Assembly: GCA_024638645.1 (NCBI GenBank) | Contig: JAHEJX010000020.1 | Span: forward strand, 1 to 48,553 | Direction: 5' to 3' | DNA length: 48,553 bases | From: Actinomycetes bacterium | GTDB taxonomy: Bacteria > Actinomycetota > Acidimicrobiia > Spongiisociales > UBA5794 | Part shown: positions 38,084-47,359 of the stretch, in pieces | Position numbering within the stretch: position 1 is the first letter of the stretch | Layout: the number at the start of each line of letters is the position of its first letter | Program-made: the position numbers and the translations under genes | Notes under the pieces: generated by a model | Database searches by the model: none | Seen by the model: only the letters and a program-made list of their open reading frames with translations | Told to the model about the DNA's origin: nothing

Positions 38084-39286
38084 ATGTCTACATCGGCTCA
38101 CGAGCACCCGCCCAGCCTGAGTCGGCTCATGGCGATGTCGATACTCCTAGCCGCCTCCAGCGCCGTTGGCGTCATGCTGCTTGGAGCAGGAATCGGCGAT
38201 ATCGGCCCAGAGCTCGATATCGGGCCAGGCGAAATCGGCATCCTCACCGCAGCCTTCTTCACCGCGGCCGCGTTGACTTCCTCCCGAGCCGGCCAAGTGG
38301 TCGAGACCATTGGCTGGCAGAAGGCTGTCCGCATCACCGCCGCCCTGATCGGGACCCTCCTCTTGGCGATTGCGGCCTTCGTAGACAGCTCGTGGAGGAT
38401 GGGTTTGGCACTGGCGCTGATGGGGGCAACGTACAGCCTGGCCAACCCGGCCGCGAACCAAGCTCTTGCAGACCACGTGCACCCGAAACGGCGCGGATCC
38501 TTCTTCGGGCTGAAGCACGCCGGCATCCCGACTGCCACTCTCCTCGCCGGAGTGGCGGTGCCTGTGATCATCATCAACTTCGGTTGGAGAACGGCATATG
38601 CAACCGCGGCGGTCCTGGCGTTCAGTCTCATATGGCTCGTACCTCGCGGATCGATCCCGGCTACGGCGGAGCACCACGACGAAGATCCCAGGCGCACCGT
38701 CGAACCACTGTCCGACACGGCGCTTCGTAAGCTGGCGCTGGCAGGCATGCTGGCGACGATCGGTGTGGTCGGCCTCAGCACGTTTCTCGTTGCATCGCTC
38801 GTCGAAGACGGGTTTGCCGACGGTCCGGCCGGCTGGTTGCAGTTCGGCGGAGCGATCTTCTCGGTGCTGGCAAGGGTCAGCTATGGCGTCGTCGCCGATC
38901 GGACGGGAACCCGGGGGTTCGCCTCCGTCTCAGCTCTCTATGGCATCGGTGCGTTCGTCTATCTGTCCTGGATTCCGACCACTGGCGCGGCCCTAGCCGT
39001 GCTTGTGGTCGTCGCCTATGCAACAGCCTGGGGGTGGCCCGGCCTCTATACATACAGCGTCGTGAACGCCAATACGGCCACGGCCGCAAAGTCCTCCGGC
39101 GTGTCTCAGGCCGGGATATTCGCCGGGGCCGCTCTTGGTCCTCTGATCGTGGGACAGATCATCGAGCGTGCCAGCTTCGATGCGTCGTGGGGCTTCATCG
39201 CAGGGTGCCTCCTGGCGGCCTCCATGGTCATGGCATCGGTGAGTCGAGCGGTCGTCGGCCGCTCACTCCCGGCTTCTGATCGGTAG
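38084..39286 (+). CDS. MFS transporter
   Basis: A 400-residue, 12-helix major facilitator transporter. The N-terminal tail is short (MSTSAHEHPPSLSRLM). Landmarks are the loop after TM2 (SSRAGQVVETIGWQKAVR, a weakened G-x-x-x-D/E-R), the NPAANQALADHVHPKRRGSFFGLKHAGIP segment of TM5, the acidic central loop (AEHHDEDPRRTVE, about 205-220) and the ending VSQAGIFAGAALGPLIVGQ. It looks like the CynX/NNP-like or nitrate/sugar-acid groups, but I cannot assign a substrate. It follows the molybdopterin oxidoreductase closely, suggesting it carries that enzyme's substrate or product. Confidence 0.85.
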   Translation: MSTSAHEHPPSLSRLMAMSILLAASSAVGVMLLGAGIGDIGPELDIGPGEIGILTAAFFTAAALTSSRAGQVVETIGWQKAVRITAALIGTLLLAIAAFVDSSWRMGLALALMGATYSLANPAANQALADHVHPKRRGSFFGLKHAGIPTATLLAGVAVPVIIINFGWRTAYATAAVLAFSLIWLVPRGSIPATAEHHDEDPRRTVEPLSDTALRKLALAGMLATIGVVGLSTFLVASLVEDGFADGPAGWLQFGGAIFSVLARVSYGVVADRTGTRGFASVSALYGIGAFVYLSWIPTTGAALAVLVVVAYATAWGWPGLYTYSVVNANTATAAKSSGVSQAGIFAGAALGPLIVGQIIERASFDASWGFIAGCLLAASMVMASVSRAVVGRSLPASDR

Positions 39287-39331
39287 GTTCGTCTAGGGGG
39301 ACGGCGAACAATTCGCAATTGAGGAGGACGA

Positions 39332-39685
39332 GTGACGTTCATCGCACAGTATGGGGGCGACCTCAAGGAAGGGAAGTCGCACGAATTCCAGGAGTGGCTC
39401 AGGGCCAACGAAAAGGAGTTCGCCAACGCCCATCCAGAGGGAGCTAGGTATATCGGGACCTACTTCACGATATATGGCGATCGCCAGGCTGGAGGCGTGC
39501 AGTTCTTCGTTGAGATGGATAGCTACGGCACCCAAGACGCATTGGCAGCCGAAGGTGGCAAAGCCGACAACGTATACGCCAAGCTGCTCAACGAGTTGAT
39601 CAGCTTTCTCGACCAGACGAGCGACAACGGCACAAGCGCTCTTTACAAGAGTGTCACCGCAGCGACGCTCTACGGCGACGACTGA
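39332..39685 (+). CDS. Small alpha-beta protein of unknown function
   Basis: A 117-residue protein starting at GTG 39332 with GAGGAGG (39321-39327) as ribosome binding site. It reads as a single alpha-beta unit: TFIAQYGGDLKEGKSHEFQEWLRANEKEFANAHPEGARYIGTYFTIYGDRQAGGVQFFVEMDSYGTQDAL, then a helix and a short Ser/Thr-rich tail. The alternation of a strand, a helix and two strands resembles a dimeric alpha-beta barrel (antibiotic monooxygenase/NIPSNAP-like). No family named. It is convergent with cysQ; the 12 nt between them overlap a hairpin-like GCGGGC...GCCCGC at 39689-39706. Confidence 0.6.
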   Translation: MTFIAQYGGDLKEGKSHEFQEWLRANEKEFANAHPEGARYIGTYFTIYGDRQAGGVQFFVEMDSYGTQDALAAEGGKADNVYAKLLNELISFLDQTSDNGTSALYKSVTAATLYGDD

Positions 39686-39697
39686 CAGGCGGGCCGG

Positions 39698-40492
39698 TTA
39701 GCCCGCTGTGACCTCGGATATGAGGTCTTGCACCGCCCCGGCTATGCCCGGGGCGGTCGCTATGAAACCGTCCATGAGCGTCGTCGGCTGATTGAACTTC
39801 ACGGGTTTGTAATCGAGGCCCATCACAGTACCGCCGGCCGCCGTCACCAACGCCGCACCCCCGGCAACATCCCACTCGTTCTTGGGGACGAGAGTCCACG
39901 TCGCATCGGCAGAACCCGCGGCAACGAGCCCAAGCTTGTAGGCGACCGACCCCATGTTGCGTACGGCAATTGGTGTCGGAAAGAACGGAGTCCATTCGCC
40001 TCGCTTGACTTCTGACCGCGACCCGAGCACGAGCGCACCACGAATGTCGTCACGACCGGTGCACGCCACGGGTTGGCCGTTGAGCGTCACGCCGTCGTCG
40101 ACAGAGCCCACGATGCGTTGCTCGTTGGCAACGCTGAGAATCCCACCGGCCACCGGGCGGCCGTCGATCACGAGGGCGACCGAAACACACCACTCCGGGA
40201 TGCCCATCACGAACTCACGAGTGCCATCGATCGGATCGACGATCCACACCCGGGAACAGTCGAGCCGGGATGGGTCGTCGGCCGATTCCTCTGACAACCA
40301 GCCCTCACCGTCGCGAGGCAGTGCGGAGCGCAACGCGTTATCGACGGCCACGTCGGCCGCGGTGAGCGGATCGTCGCCCTGTTTCATCTGCGCTTCGACC
40401 TCGCCCGGCGTGAAGGCTTCTAGTGCCTTCGCAGCCAGGTCGAGTGCGTGATGGATCCGGTCGAGATCCTCGGGCTCGGTTGTCCGAGTCAC
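39698..40492 (-). CDS. cysQ: 3'(2'),5'-bisphosphate nucleotidase / inositol monophosphatase-like (CysQ)
   Basis: A 264-residue member of the lithium-sensitive, metal-dependent phosphatase family. Metal-binding sites: WLSEES (Glu68, Glu69), the DPIDGT motif in VDPIDGTREF (residues 86-91) and the WDVAGGAAL C-terminal site (Asp about 218). The GTG start at 40492 is set by the gene structure: the sat stop ends 4 nt upstream, and the ORF upstream is the antisense of that gene. CysQ hydrolyses 3'-phosphoadenosine 5'-phosphate (PAP), the by-product of sulfate activation, so its place 4 nt after the sulfate adenylyltransferase/APS kinase gene is strong evidence for this assignment over inositol phosphatase. 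Confidence 0.87.
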   Translation of the reverse strand: MTRTTEPEDLDRIHHALDLAAKALEAFTPGEVEAQMKQGDDPLTAADVAVDNALRSALPRDGEGWLSEESADDPSRLDCSRVWIVDPIDGTREFVMGIPEWCVSVALVIDGRPVAGGILSVANEQRIVGSVDDGVTLNGQPVACTGRDDIRGALVLGSRSEVKRGEWTPFFPTPIAVRNMGSVAYKLGLVAAGSADATWTLVPKNEWDVAGGAALVTAAGGTVMGLDYKPVKFNQPTTLMDGFIATAPGIAGAVQDLISEVTAG

Positions 40493-40496
40493 CCGA

Positions 40497-42215
40497 CTAG
40501 CTGTCGATGTAGCCGTGCATGACGAGATAGTCGTACACGACCTGGGCGGCATCTTCGACGGAGATGTCCGTCGTGTCGATCGAGATCTCGGCGTCCTCGG
40601 GAACCTCGTATGGGTCGCTGATACCGGTGAACTCGGGGATGATGCCGGCGCGAGCTTTGGCGTACAGTCCCTTCGTGTCACGCGATTCGCACACCTCGAG
40701 CGGCGTCGAAACGTGCACCAGTACGTAGCCACCTTCGGCTGAGATCGCCTCACGGTTGGTGGCACGCGCGGCGGCATACGGCGCAATCGGGGCGCAGATG
40801 GCTGTGCCGCCCGCCTTCGTGATCTCAGAGGCGACGTAGCCGATACGCATCACGTTGGCGTCACGGTCCTCCTTGGAGAACGTCAGTCCCTTGGACAGGT
40901 TCTTGCGAACGAGGTCGCCGTCGAGCAGCGTGACCGAGCGGCCGCCCTTCTCGAGGAGCTTCACCATGAGCGCATTGGCGATCGTGCTCTTGCCCGAGCC
41001 GGAGAGCCCCGTGAAGAACACGGTGTAGCCCTGCTGAGCACGTGCCTTGGAAGTCTTGCGCAGCTCCGAGACAACCTCAGGGTACGTGAACCACCCCGGG
41101 ATCTCGGCCCCGGTGGCCAGCTTGTCGCGCAGCTCGGTGCCGGAGATGCTGAGGAACTCGGTGCCTTCCGCCAGCTCGTCGATGGGCTGATAGTTGTCGT
41201 CTTCCGGGACGAAGACCATCAGCTTGAACGGCACCATTTCGACGCCGATCTCGTCTTGATGGGCCACCATCATCTCCTGAGCGTCGTAAGGCCCATAGAA
41301 GGGCTCACCAGCGGAGTTGCTGCCGGGCCCAGCATGGTCACGACCCACGATGAAGTGGGTAACCCCATGGTTCTTGCGGATGATGGCGTGCCACACCGCC
41401 TCGCGGGGACCGCCCATGCGCATCGCCAGCGGTAGGAGAGAAAGGGTCGCCGTGTTGTCCGGATAGCGATCGATGATCTTCTTGTACACCCGCACACGGG
41501 TGTAGTGGTCGACGTCGCCCGGCTTGGTCATACCGACAACCGGGTGAATCAGAAGGTGACCACCAGTCGCTTCTGCGGCTCGCGTCGTCAGCTCGACGTG
41601 GGCCCGGTGCATCGGATTGCGGGTCTGAAATGCCACGAGCTTCTCCCAGCCATGCTCGGCCAGCCAGGCACGCAGTTGCGCCGGCGTGCGGCGCAAGTCG
41701 TGGAAGTCGTAGTGGGTTGGCAACTCGACACCTTCGAGCATGCCGCCGACGTAGTGGCTACCTGCGGTGTTCATGAGGTAGTTCACTGCGGGATGTTCTG
41801 TGTTGGTCGTGCCGAAGACCTTCTCGGCCTCGGCAGTCTTGTCGGGCTCCCAGACATCGCCGACCGTGAGCACGGCGACCATCCTGCCCTCAGGACCGCG
41901 CAGCGCCAGGTTGTCGCCGGGCTGGAGTGTTTCGGCAATCTCAGCAGAGATGTCGAGCGTGATCGGCATGGGCCACAGCGTGCCGTCGGTGAGGCGCATG
42001 TTGTCGCGTACGGACTCGTAGTCGTCCTTGTTCAGGAATCCGCCCAGCGGCGAGAAAGCGCCGGTGAGCAGGAGTTCGAGATCGTTCAGCTGACGGGCCG
42101 TCAGATCCCAAGATGTGTACTCGAGAGAGTGCTTCTTGATCTCGTCGGCGCGGCCTTCGCCGACCATGAGATCGACGAGCTCTCCGCCGTGCGGCTCGAT
42201 GAGGTTTACGGACAC
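40497..42215 (-). CDS. sat/cysC: Bifunctional sulfate adenylyltransferase / adenylylsulfate kinase
   Basis: A 572-residue fusion that turns sulfate and ATP into APS and then PAPS. Residues 1-390 are ATP sulfurylase: QTRNPMHRAH (197-206, binds ATP/sulfate), GRDHAG (291-296) and the PUA-like N-terminal part. Residues 395-572 are APS kinase with P-loop GLSGSGKS (403-410), DGDLVRKNLSKGL, FSKEDRDANVMRIG and GLYAKARAG. All catalytic motifs are present, so both activities are probably kept. The start is GTG 42215, with AAGGAG 6 nt upstream (AAGGAGTAACTGTG). cysQ follows after 4 nt. A sigma-A-like promoter lies at 42289-42317. This is the sulfate activation operon. Confidence 0.95.
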   Translation of the reverse strand: MSVNLIEPHGGELVDLMVGEGRADEIKKHSLEYTSWDLTARQLNDLELLLTGAFSPLGGFLNKDDYESVRDNMRLTDGTLWPMPITLDISAEIAETLQPGDNLALRGPEGRMVAVLTVGDVWEPDKTAEAEKVFGTTNTEHPAVNYLMNTAGSHYVGGMLEGVELPTHYDFHDLRRTPAQLRAWLAEHGWEKLVAFQTRNPMHRAHVELTTRAAEATGGHLLIHPVVGMTKPGDVDHYTRVRVYKKIIDRYPDNTATLSLLPLAMRMGGPREAVWHAIIRKNHGVTHFIVGRDHAGPGSNSAGEPFYGPYDAQEMMVAHQDEIGVEMVPFKLMVFVPEDDNYQPIDELAEGTEFLSISGTELRDKLATGAEIPGWFTYPEVVSELRKTSKARAQQGYTVFFTGLSGSGKSTIANALMVKLLEKGGRSVTLLDGDLVRKNLSKGLTFSKEDRDANVMRIGYVASEITKAGGTAICAPIAPYAAARATNREAISAEGGYVLVHVSTPLEVCESRDTKGLYAKARAGIIPEFTGISDPYEVPEDAEISIDTTDISVEDAAQVVYDYLVMHGYIDS

Positions 42216-42288
42216 AGTTACTCCTTACTTACACCACTGGAAAGCAGACAAAGAAAAGCGGCGCGGTTCCTGGCCGGCGCCGAAGGCA

Positions 42289-42317
42289 ATGGTATAGGCA
42301 AAAGGCGTCATAGACAA
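42289..42317 (-). promoter_or_regulatory. Promoter of the sat/cysC-cysQ operon
   Basis: On the minus strand, TTGTCT (42317-42312), 17-nt spacer and TACCAT (42294-42289), with an expected start about 66 nt before GTG 42215. A leader of this length agrees with the Shine-Dalgarno sequence present at this gene, unlike the leaderless genes. Confidence 0.6.
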
Positions 42318-42359
42318 AAGACCGCCTCGACCGGACCGCCACGAGGCTTCGATGGCCGT

Positions 42360-42372
42360 TACCCTCTGTTCA
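42360..42372 (+). promoter_or_regulatory. Leaderless -10 (TACCCT) before the SpoIID gene
   Basis: TACCCT at 42360-42365 lies 7 nt before ATG 42373. It decides this start over the GTG at 42427, which would give a shorter signal peptide but has no promoter or ribosome binding site. Confidence 0.4.
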
Positions 42373-44769
42373 ATGCCGGCTGGGGCGAAGCTAAAGGCCA
42401 CGAGGGCGGGCGCCGATTTTCGAAGGGTGACTCGTGCCCGCCACCTCAGATCAATCTGCTTCGCCCTATTTGCCCTGGTCACGACCATGGCCGTCCCGGC
42501 CGGCGCCGCCGAAGAACCCGCCGTCGTCATCGAAGGCGGAGGCTGGGGCCACGGTATCGGCATGTCCCAATACGGAGCCTTTGGCCAGGCGCTCGAAGGC
42601 AGGAGCGCCGAAGAGATTGTCGGGTACTACTACGAGGGCTCGAGCACTGCTCAAATCATCGATCAGGTCGGTGCAAGCCACTTCACCATCACAGACCCAA
42701 CTCCACTCTGGGTGGGCTTGTTGACAAACCGCACCGTATTTCAGTTCGAGGCCGTCGGTGGCTCACTGACGGCCTGCCAAGCCGGTTCGGGGGGCTGTGC
42801 GTTCACGGTCAACCCCGGAGAGGCGTGGTCTTTCAAGACTCTTGGGAACGGTAAATGTCAGTACCGCAAGGATGGCGTTGCGGTCAGCGACCCCGGGGCT
42901 TGCTCGGCGCAGATCCTGGGATTGTCGCCCGGTGGTGCGCACATCGTGATCAGCAATCTCGAAAACGGTCGCAACGAATTCGCCAGGGGACGGGTCAAGG
43001 TGCGCACACCCAATAGCGGCTCCGAGTTCCACGTCGCCCTCGAGATAGGCCTCGAGCAGTACCTCTACGGGCTAGCTGAGGTTCCGTTCTCGTGGCACCC
43101 CGAAGCGCTCCAGGCGCAGGTCCTGGCAGGTCGGAGCTACGCCACGTGGCGCCTCATCTCCCGCGGGCCGGCGGCCGACTTCACCGCCTCCCGCAAGGCC
43201 ACTTGCTGGTGCCACATGTACGCCACAACCTCAGACCAGGCCTACGGCGGTTGGGCCAACGAGGCTGCAGCCGGCGCCGACAACTGGCGGGCAGCGGTGG
43301 ACACCACTGCAAGCACCGTCATCACCCACCCGGATGCCAGCCAGGCAAATGTCATAGCGGCGTTCTATTCATCATCAACCGGTGGGCGCACCGAGAACAA
43401 CGAAGACATGTGGGGCGGCAACCCGGTCAGCTATCTCCGCAGCCAAGACGACCCCTGGTCACAGAAGCCGGAGGTGAACAACCCGTTTTCGAACTGGGAG
43501 TTCCCGTTCACCGAGGAAGCTCTTGCCGCCGCATACGAGGTCGACAATGTGCACGGAATCGAGATCATCGATCGCTTCGCCTCCGGCACACCCAAGACCG
43601 TTCACATTCACGTGCGCGACGGAGGGGCCAACGAGACGATCGTCACGTCGGGGCCTGGGATGTACAACGTACTTGGCCTGCGCGGCCGCAACATCTCGGA
43701 ATTCGATTACGGCAACATCACGAATCTCGCAGGCGATTTCACCGGAGACGGCAAGTCCGACATCGCGAGTGTGATCGGCTTCAGCCAAACGTGGTGGGTC
43801 GGCAAGGCAAACACGAAAAGTTTCCAGGAGAGGCCGTGGCTCAACCAGAGTGCCAACGAGGCCCTCGAATACCAGGTCGCCGGCGACTTCAACGGAGACG
43901 GAATCGAGGACTTTGCCGCCTATCAGCCGAGCTCAGGCAAGGTCTTGTTCGGTGAGTCAACCGGGTCGAGATTCAAGTTGCGGACGTGGGCCAACCACGC
44001 CAACCCCTTGAACTGGGGCCCACTTGTCGTCGGCGACTATGACGGTGACGGCGTTGACGACCTTGCTGAGTATGACTCTGGCCAGGAGCGGTGGCGGATC
44101 TACCGGATGCAAGACGGGCAGGTCATCAAGGAGTTCTGGTACGACTTCGCGGCCAGCAATCCCAACTGGGCGTCTTACGCAGTCGGGGACTTCGACGGGA
44201 GCGGCACGGACGACATACTTTCTGTTGACGGGAACACCGGTGACCTCATCGTGCTGTTCTCAGACGGCGGCCAATTCACTCCAAGCGGGTGGCAGGCTCT
44301 GCCCGGCGGCGGCGATTGGGAATACGTTCAGGCGGCCGACTTCACGGGCGAAGGCAGGGATGATCTCGCCGCATTCGACGCGACCACCAATACCTGGTGG
44401 GTGGTCCGGGGAAGGTCGGTAACGACCGGCGCAACTCCGCAAGCGTGGTTCACATATTCCAAGTCCAACCTGGAGTTCGTGAACCAGCTGGTTGGGGACT
44501 TCAACGCGGACGGCCGAGCCGACATAGTCTCCTACGCGGCCGCCGGTGGCAGGCTCAGGGTCCTCGAGTCCAGCGGCCAAACCTTCATTCGCACCGTGTG
44601 GGGCCAGATCGCCGCCAAGCGCAAGATCACCACGATCCACACCGCAGACGTCGATGCTGACGACAAGCCAGACGTCATCGCGTGGGACAACTCCAGGCGT
44701 CGCTGGTGGGTAGCAACCAGCACCGGCGCCGGCTTTGCGGTCGCCAAGTGGGGCAAGCTGCTTCGCTAG
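42373..44769 (+). CDS. SpoIID/LytB-domain protein with seven C-terminal FG-GAP repeats
   Basis: A 798-residue exported protein. A hydrophobic segment with charged N-region (RARHLRSICFALFALVTTMAVPAGA, about 21-45) acts as signal; its N-tail is longer than usual. Residues about 50-450 are a SpoIID/LytB domain: GGGWGHGIGMSQYGA (56-69), EQYLYGLAEVPFSWHPEALQAQVLAGRSYA (about 227-256, the conserved catalytic Glu region) and NEDMWGGNPVSYLRS. SpoIID proteins cleave peptidoglycan glycans that lack stem peptides; LytB stimulates an amidase. Residues about 455-798 hold seven calcium-loop repeats (DFTGDGKSDIAS, DFNGDGIEDFAAY, DYDGDGVDDLAEY, DFDGSGTDDILSV, DFTGEGRDDLAAF, DFNADGRADIVSY, DVDADDKPDVIAW), a propeller. 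Two Cys pairs (CQAGSGGC; CWCHMY) are unusual. Confidence 0.88.
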   Translation: MPAGAKLKATRAGADFRRVTRARHLRSICFALFALVTTMAVPAGAAEEPAVVIEGGGWGHGIGMSQYGAFGQALEGRSAEEIVGYYYEGSSTAQIIDQVGASHFTITDPTPLWVGLLTNRTVFQFEAVGGSLTACQAGSGGCAFTVNPGEAWSFKTLGNGKCQYRKDGVAVSDPGACSAQILGLSPGGAHIVISNLENGRNEFARGRVKVRTPNSGSEFHVALEIGLEQYLYGLAEVPFSWHPEALQAQVLAGRSYATWRLISRGPAADFTASRKATCWCHMYATTSDQAYGGWANEAAAGADNWRAAVDTTASTVITHPDASQANVIAAFYSSSTGGRTENNEDMWGGNPVSYLRSQDDPWSQKPEVNNPFSNWEFPFTEEALAAAYEVDNVHGIEIIDRFASGTPKTVHIHVRDGGANETIVTSGPGMYNVLGLRGRNISEFDYGNITNLAGDFTGDGKSDIASVIGFSQTWWVGKANTKSFQERPWLNQSANEALEYQVAGDFNGDGIEDFAAYQPSSGKVLFGESTGSRFKLRTWANHANPLNWGPLVVGDYDGDGVDDLAEYDSGQERWRIYRMQDGQVIKEFWYDFAASNPNWASYAVGDFDGSGTDDILSVDGNTGDLIVLFSDGGQFTPSGWQALPGGGDWEYVQAADFTGEGRDDLAAFDATTNTWWVVRGRSVTTGATPQAWFTYSKSNLEFVNQLVGDFNADGRADIVSYAAAGGRLRVLESSGQTFIRTVWGQIAAKRKITTIHTADVDADDKPDVIAWDNSRRRWWVATSTGAGFAVAKWGKLLR

Positions 44770-44774
44770 CGCGG

Positions 44775-46268
<1,494 letters not shown>

Positions 46269-46338
46269 TGCAGATCCTCCGGGATTTACCGTGCGGGATG
46301 CGGGAGGGGCAGGATAACGAGTCGCCGGCCCCAGAATC

Positions 46339-47325
46339 TCAGCCGACGAGCGGCCGCGGACTGACCTCGGGATTCACTGTGGCTCGTAACGCTCTACCTT
46401 CGAAAGCGGCGGCGATATTGTCGACCGCGAAATTGGCCATGGCATGTCGAGTGCGTGCGGTCGAGCTTCCAAGATGCGGGATCACGTAGGCGTTGGGTTG
46501 CGCCAACAGCGGGTGGTCTCCCGGCAGCGGTTCCGGATCGGTCACGTCGAGACCGGCAGCGCCGAGCCTCCCCTCCCGGAGCGCCTCGACCAGGGCATCT
46601 GTGTCAACGGTGCCCCCGCGGGAGATGTTCACGAGTGTTGCCGATGCCTTCATTGCTGAAAAGGCGCTCTCGTCAAACATGTGGTGGGTCTCTTGCGTGA
46701 GCGGCACAGCGATCACAACGTGGTCGGAACGAGCAAGCAGCTCCGGAAAGTCAACCGGAGTAACGCCGAGGTCCTCAGCGCGAGAGCTCCAACGCCTGCT
46801 GGTGGCGATGACGCGCATCGAGAAGCCGGCGGCACGCTTGGCAATGGCCATGCCAATGCGACCGAAGCCCACAATGCCAAGCGTTGCGCCGTGGATGTCG
46901 TATCCCCACAGCAACTCGGGCTCCCACTTCTTCCACTTGTCGCTGCGCACGTAATCGACACCCTCACCAAAGCGGCGGGCTGCGGCGATCATCAATCCGA
47001 ACGCGGTGTCGGCGACGGTCTCAGTCAGCACATTGGGAGTGTGGCCGACCGGAATGCCCCGGGCGGTACAGGCGGCCACGTCGATGTTGTCGAAGCCAAC
47101 TGCCATGTTGGACACGACATGAAGGCGTGGTGCGGCGTCGAGAAGCTCGTCGTCGATCCGATCAGTCAACATCGAATAGATGCCATCGGCCTTGCCGATC
47201 CGCTCGAGCAGTTCGTTGCGGGGAATGGCATCTTCGCCTTCCCACAGGTCAATGTCACCTAGGTCGGCCAAGCGCTCCATGGCATCACCGGGGGGTCGGT
47301 ACGTGACGAGGATGGTGGCGGGCAT
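46339..47325 (-). CDS. D-2-hydroxyacid dehydrogenase (glyoxylate/hydroxypyruvate reductase-like)
   Basis: A 328-residue NAD(P)-dependent dehydrogenase of the D-isomer-specific 2-hydroxyacid family. The cofactor motif is GFGRIG (153-158), with Arg (SRRW) at the end of the second strand suggesting NADPH. Catalytic Arg236 in NISRGG, Glu265 in DPEP and His284 in IPHLGSS are present. NMAVGFDNIDV and NVLTETVADTAFGL are the usual substrate-domain blocks. The pattern is closest to glyoxylate/hydroxypyruvate reductases (GRHPR/GhrB). A start at ATG 47325 fits the first strand PATILVTYRPPG. It is 70 nt upstream of the mmsA gene on the same strand, so cotranscription is plausible. Confidence 0.88.
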   Translation of the reverse strand: MPATILVTYRPPGDAMERLADLGDIDLWEGEDAIPRNELLERIGKADGIYSMLTDRIDDELLDAAPRLHVVSNMAVGFDNIDVAACTARGIPVGHTPNVLTETVADTAFGLMIAAARRFGEGVDYVRSDKWKKWEPELLWGYDIHGATLGIVGFGRIGMAIAKRAAGFSMRVIATSRRWSSRAEDLGVTPVDFPELLARSDHVVIAVPLTQETHHMFDESAFSAMKASATLVNISRGGTVDTDALVEALREGRLGAAGLDVTDPEPLPGDHPLLAQPNAYVIPHLGSSTARTRHAMANFAVDNIAAAFEGRALRATVNPEVSPRPLVG

Positions 47326-47359
47326 GGGACCATGAAAGCAGGCCCAGGCGAGAACTCGG

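Noticed and set aside
41505-42854. Long plus-strand frame across sat/cysC and the SpoIID start.
   Set aside because: It covers the start regions of two divergent, well-supported genes; no motif.
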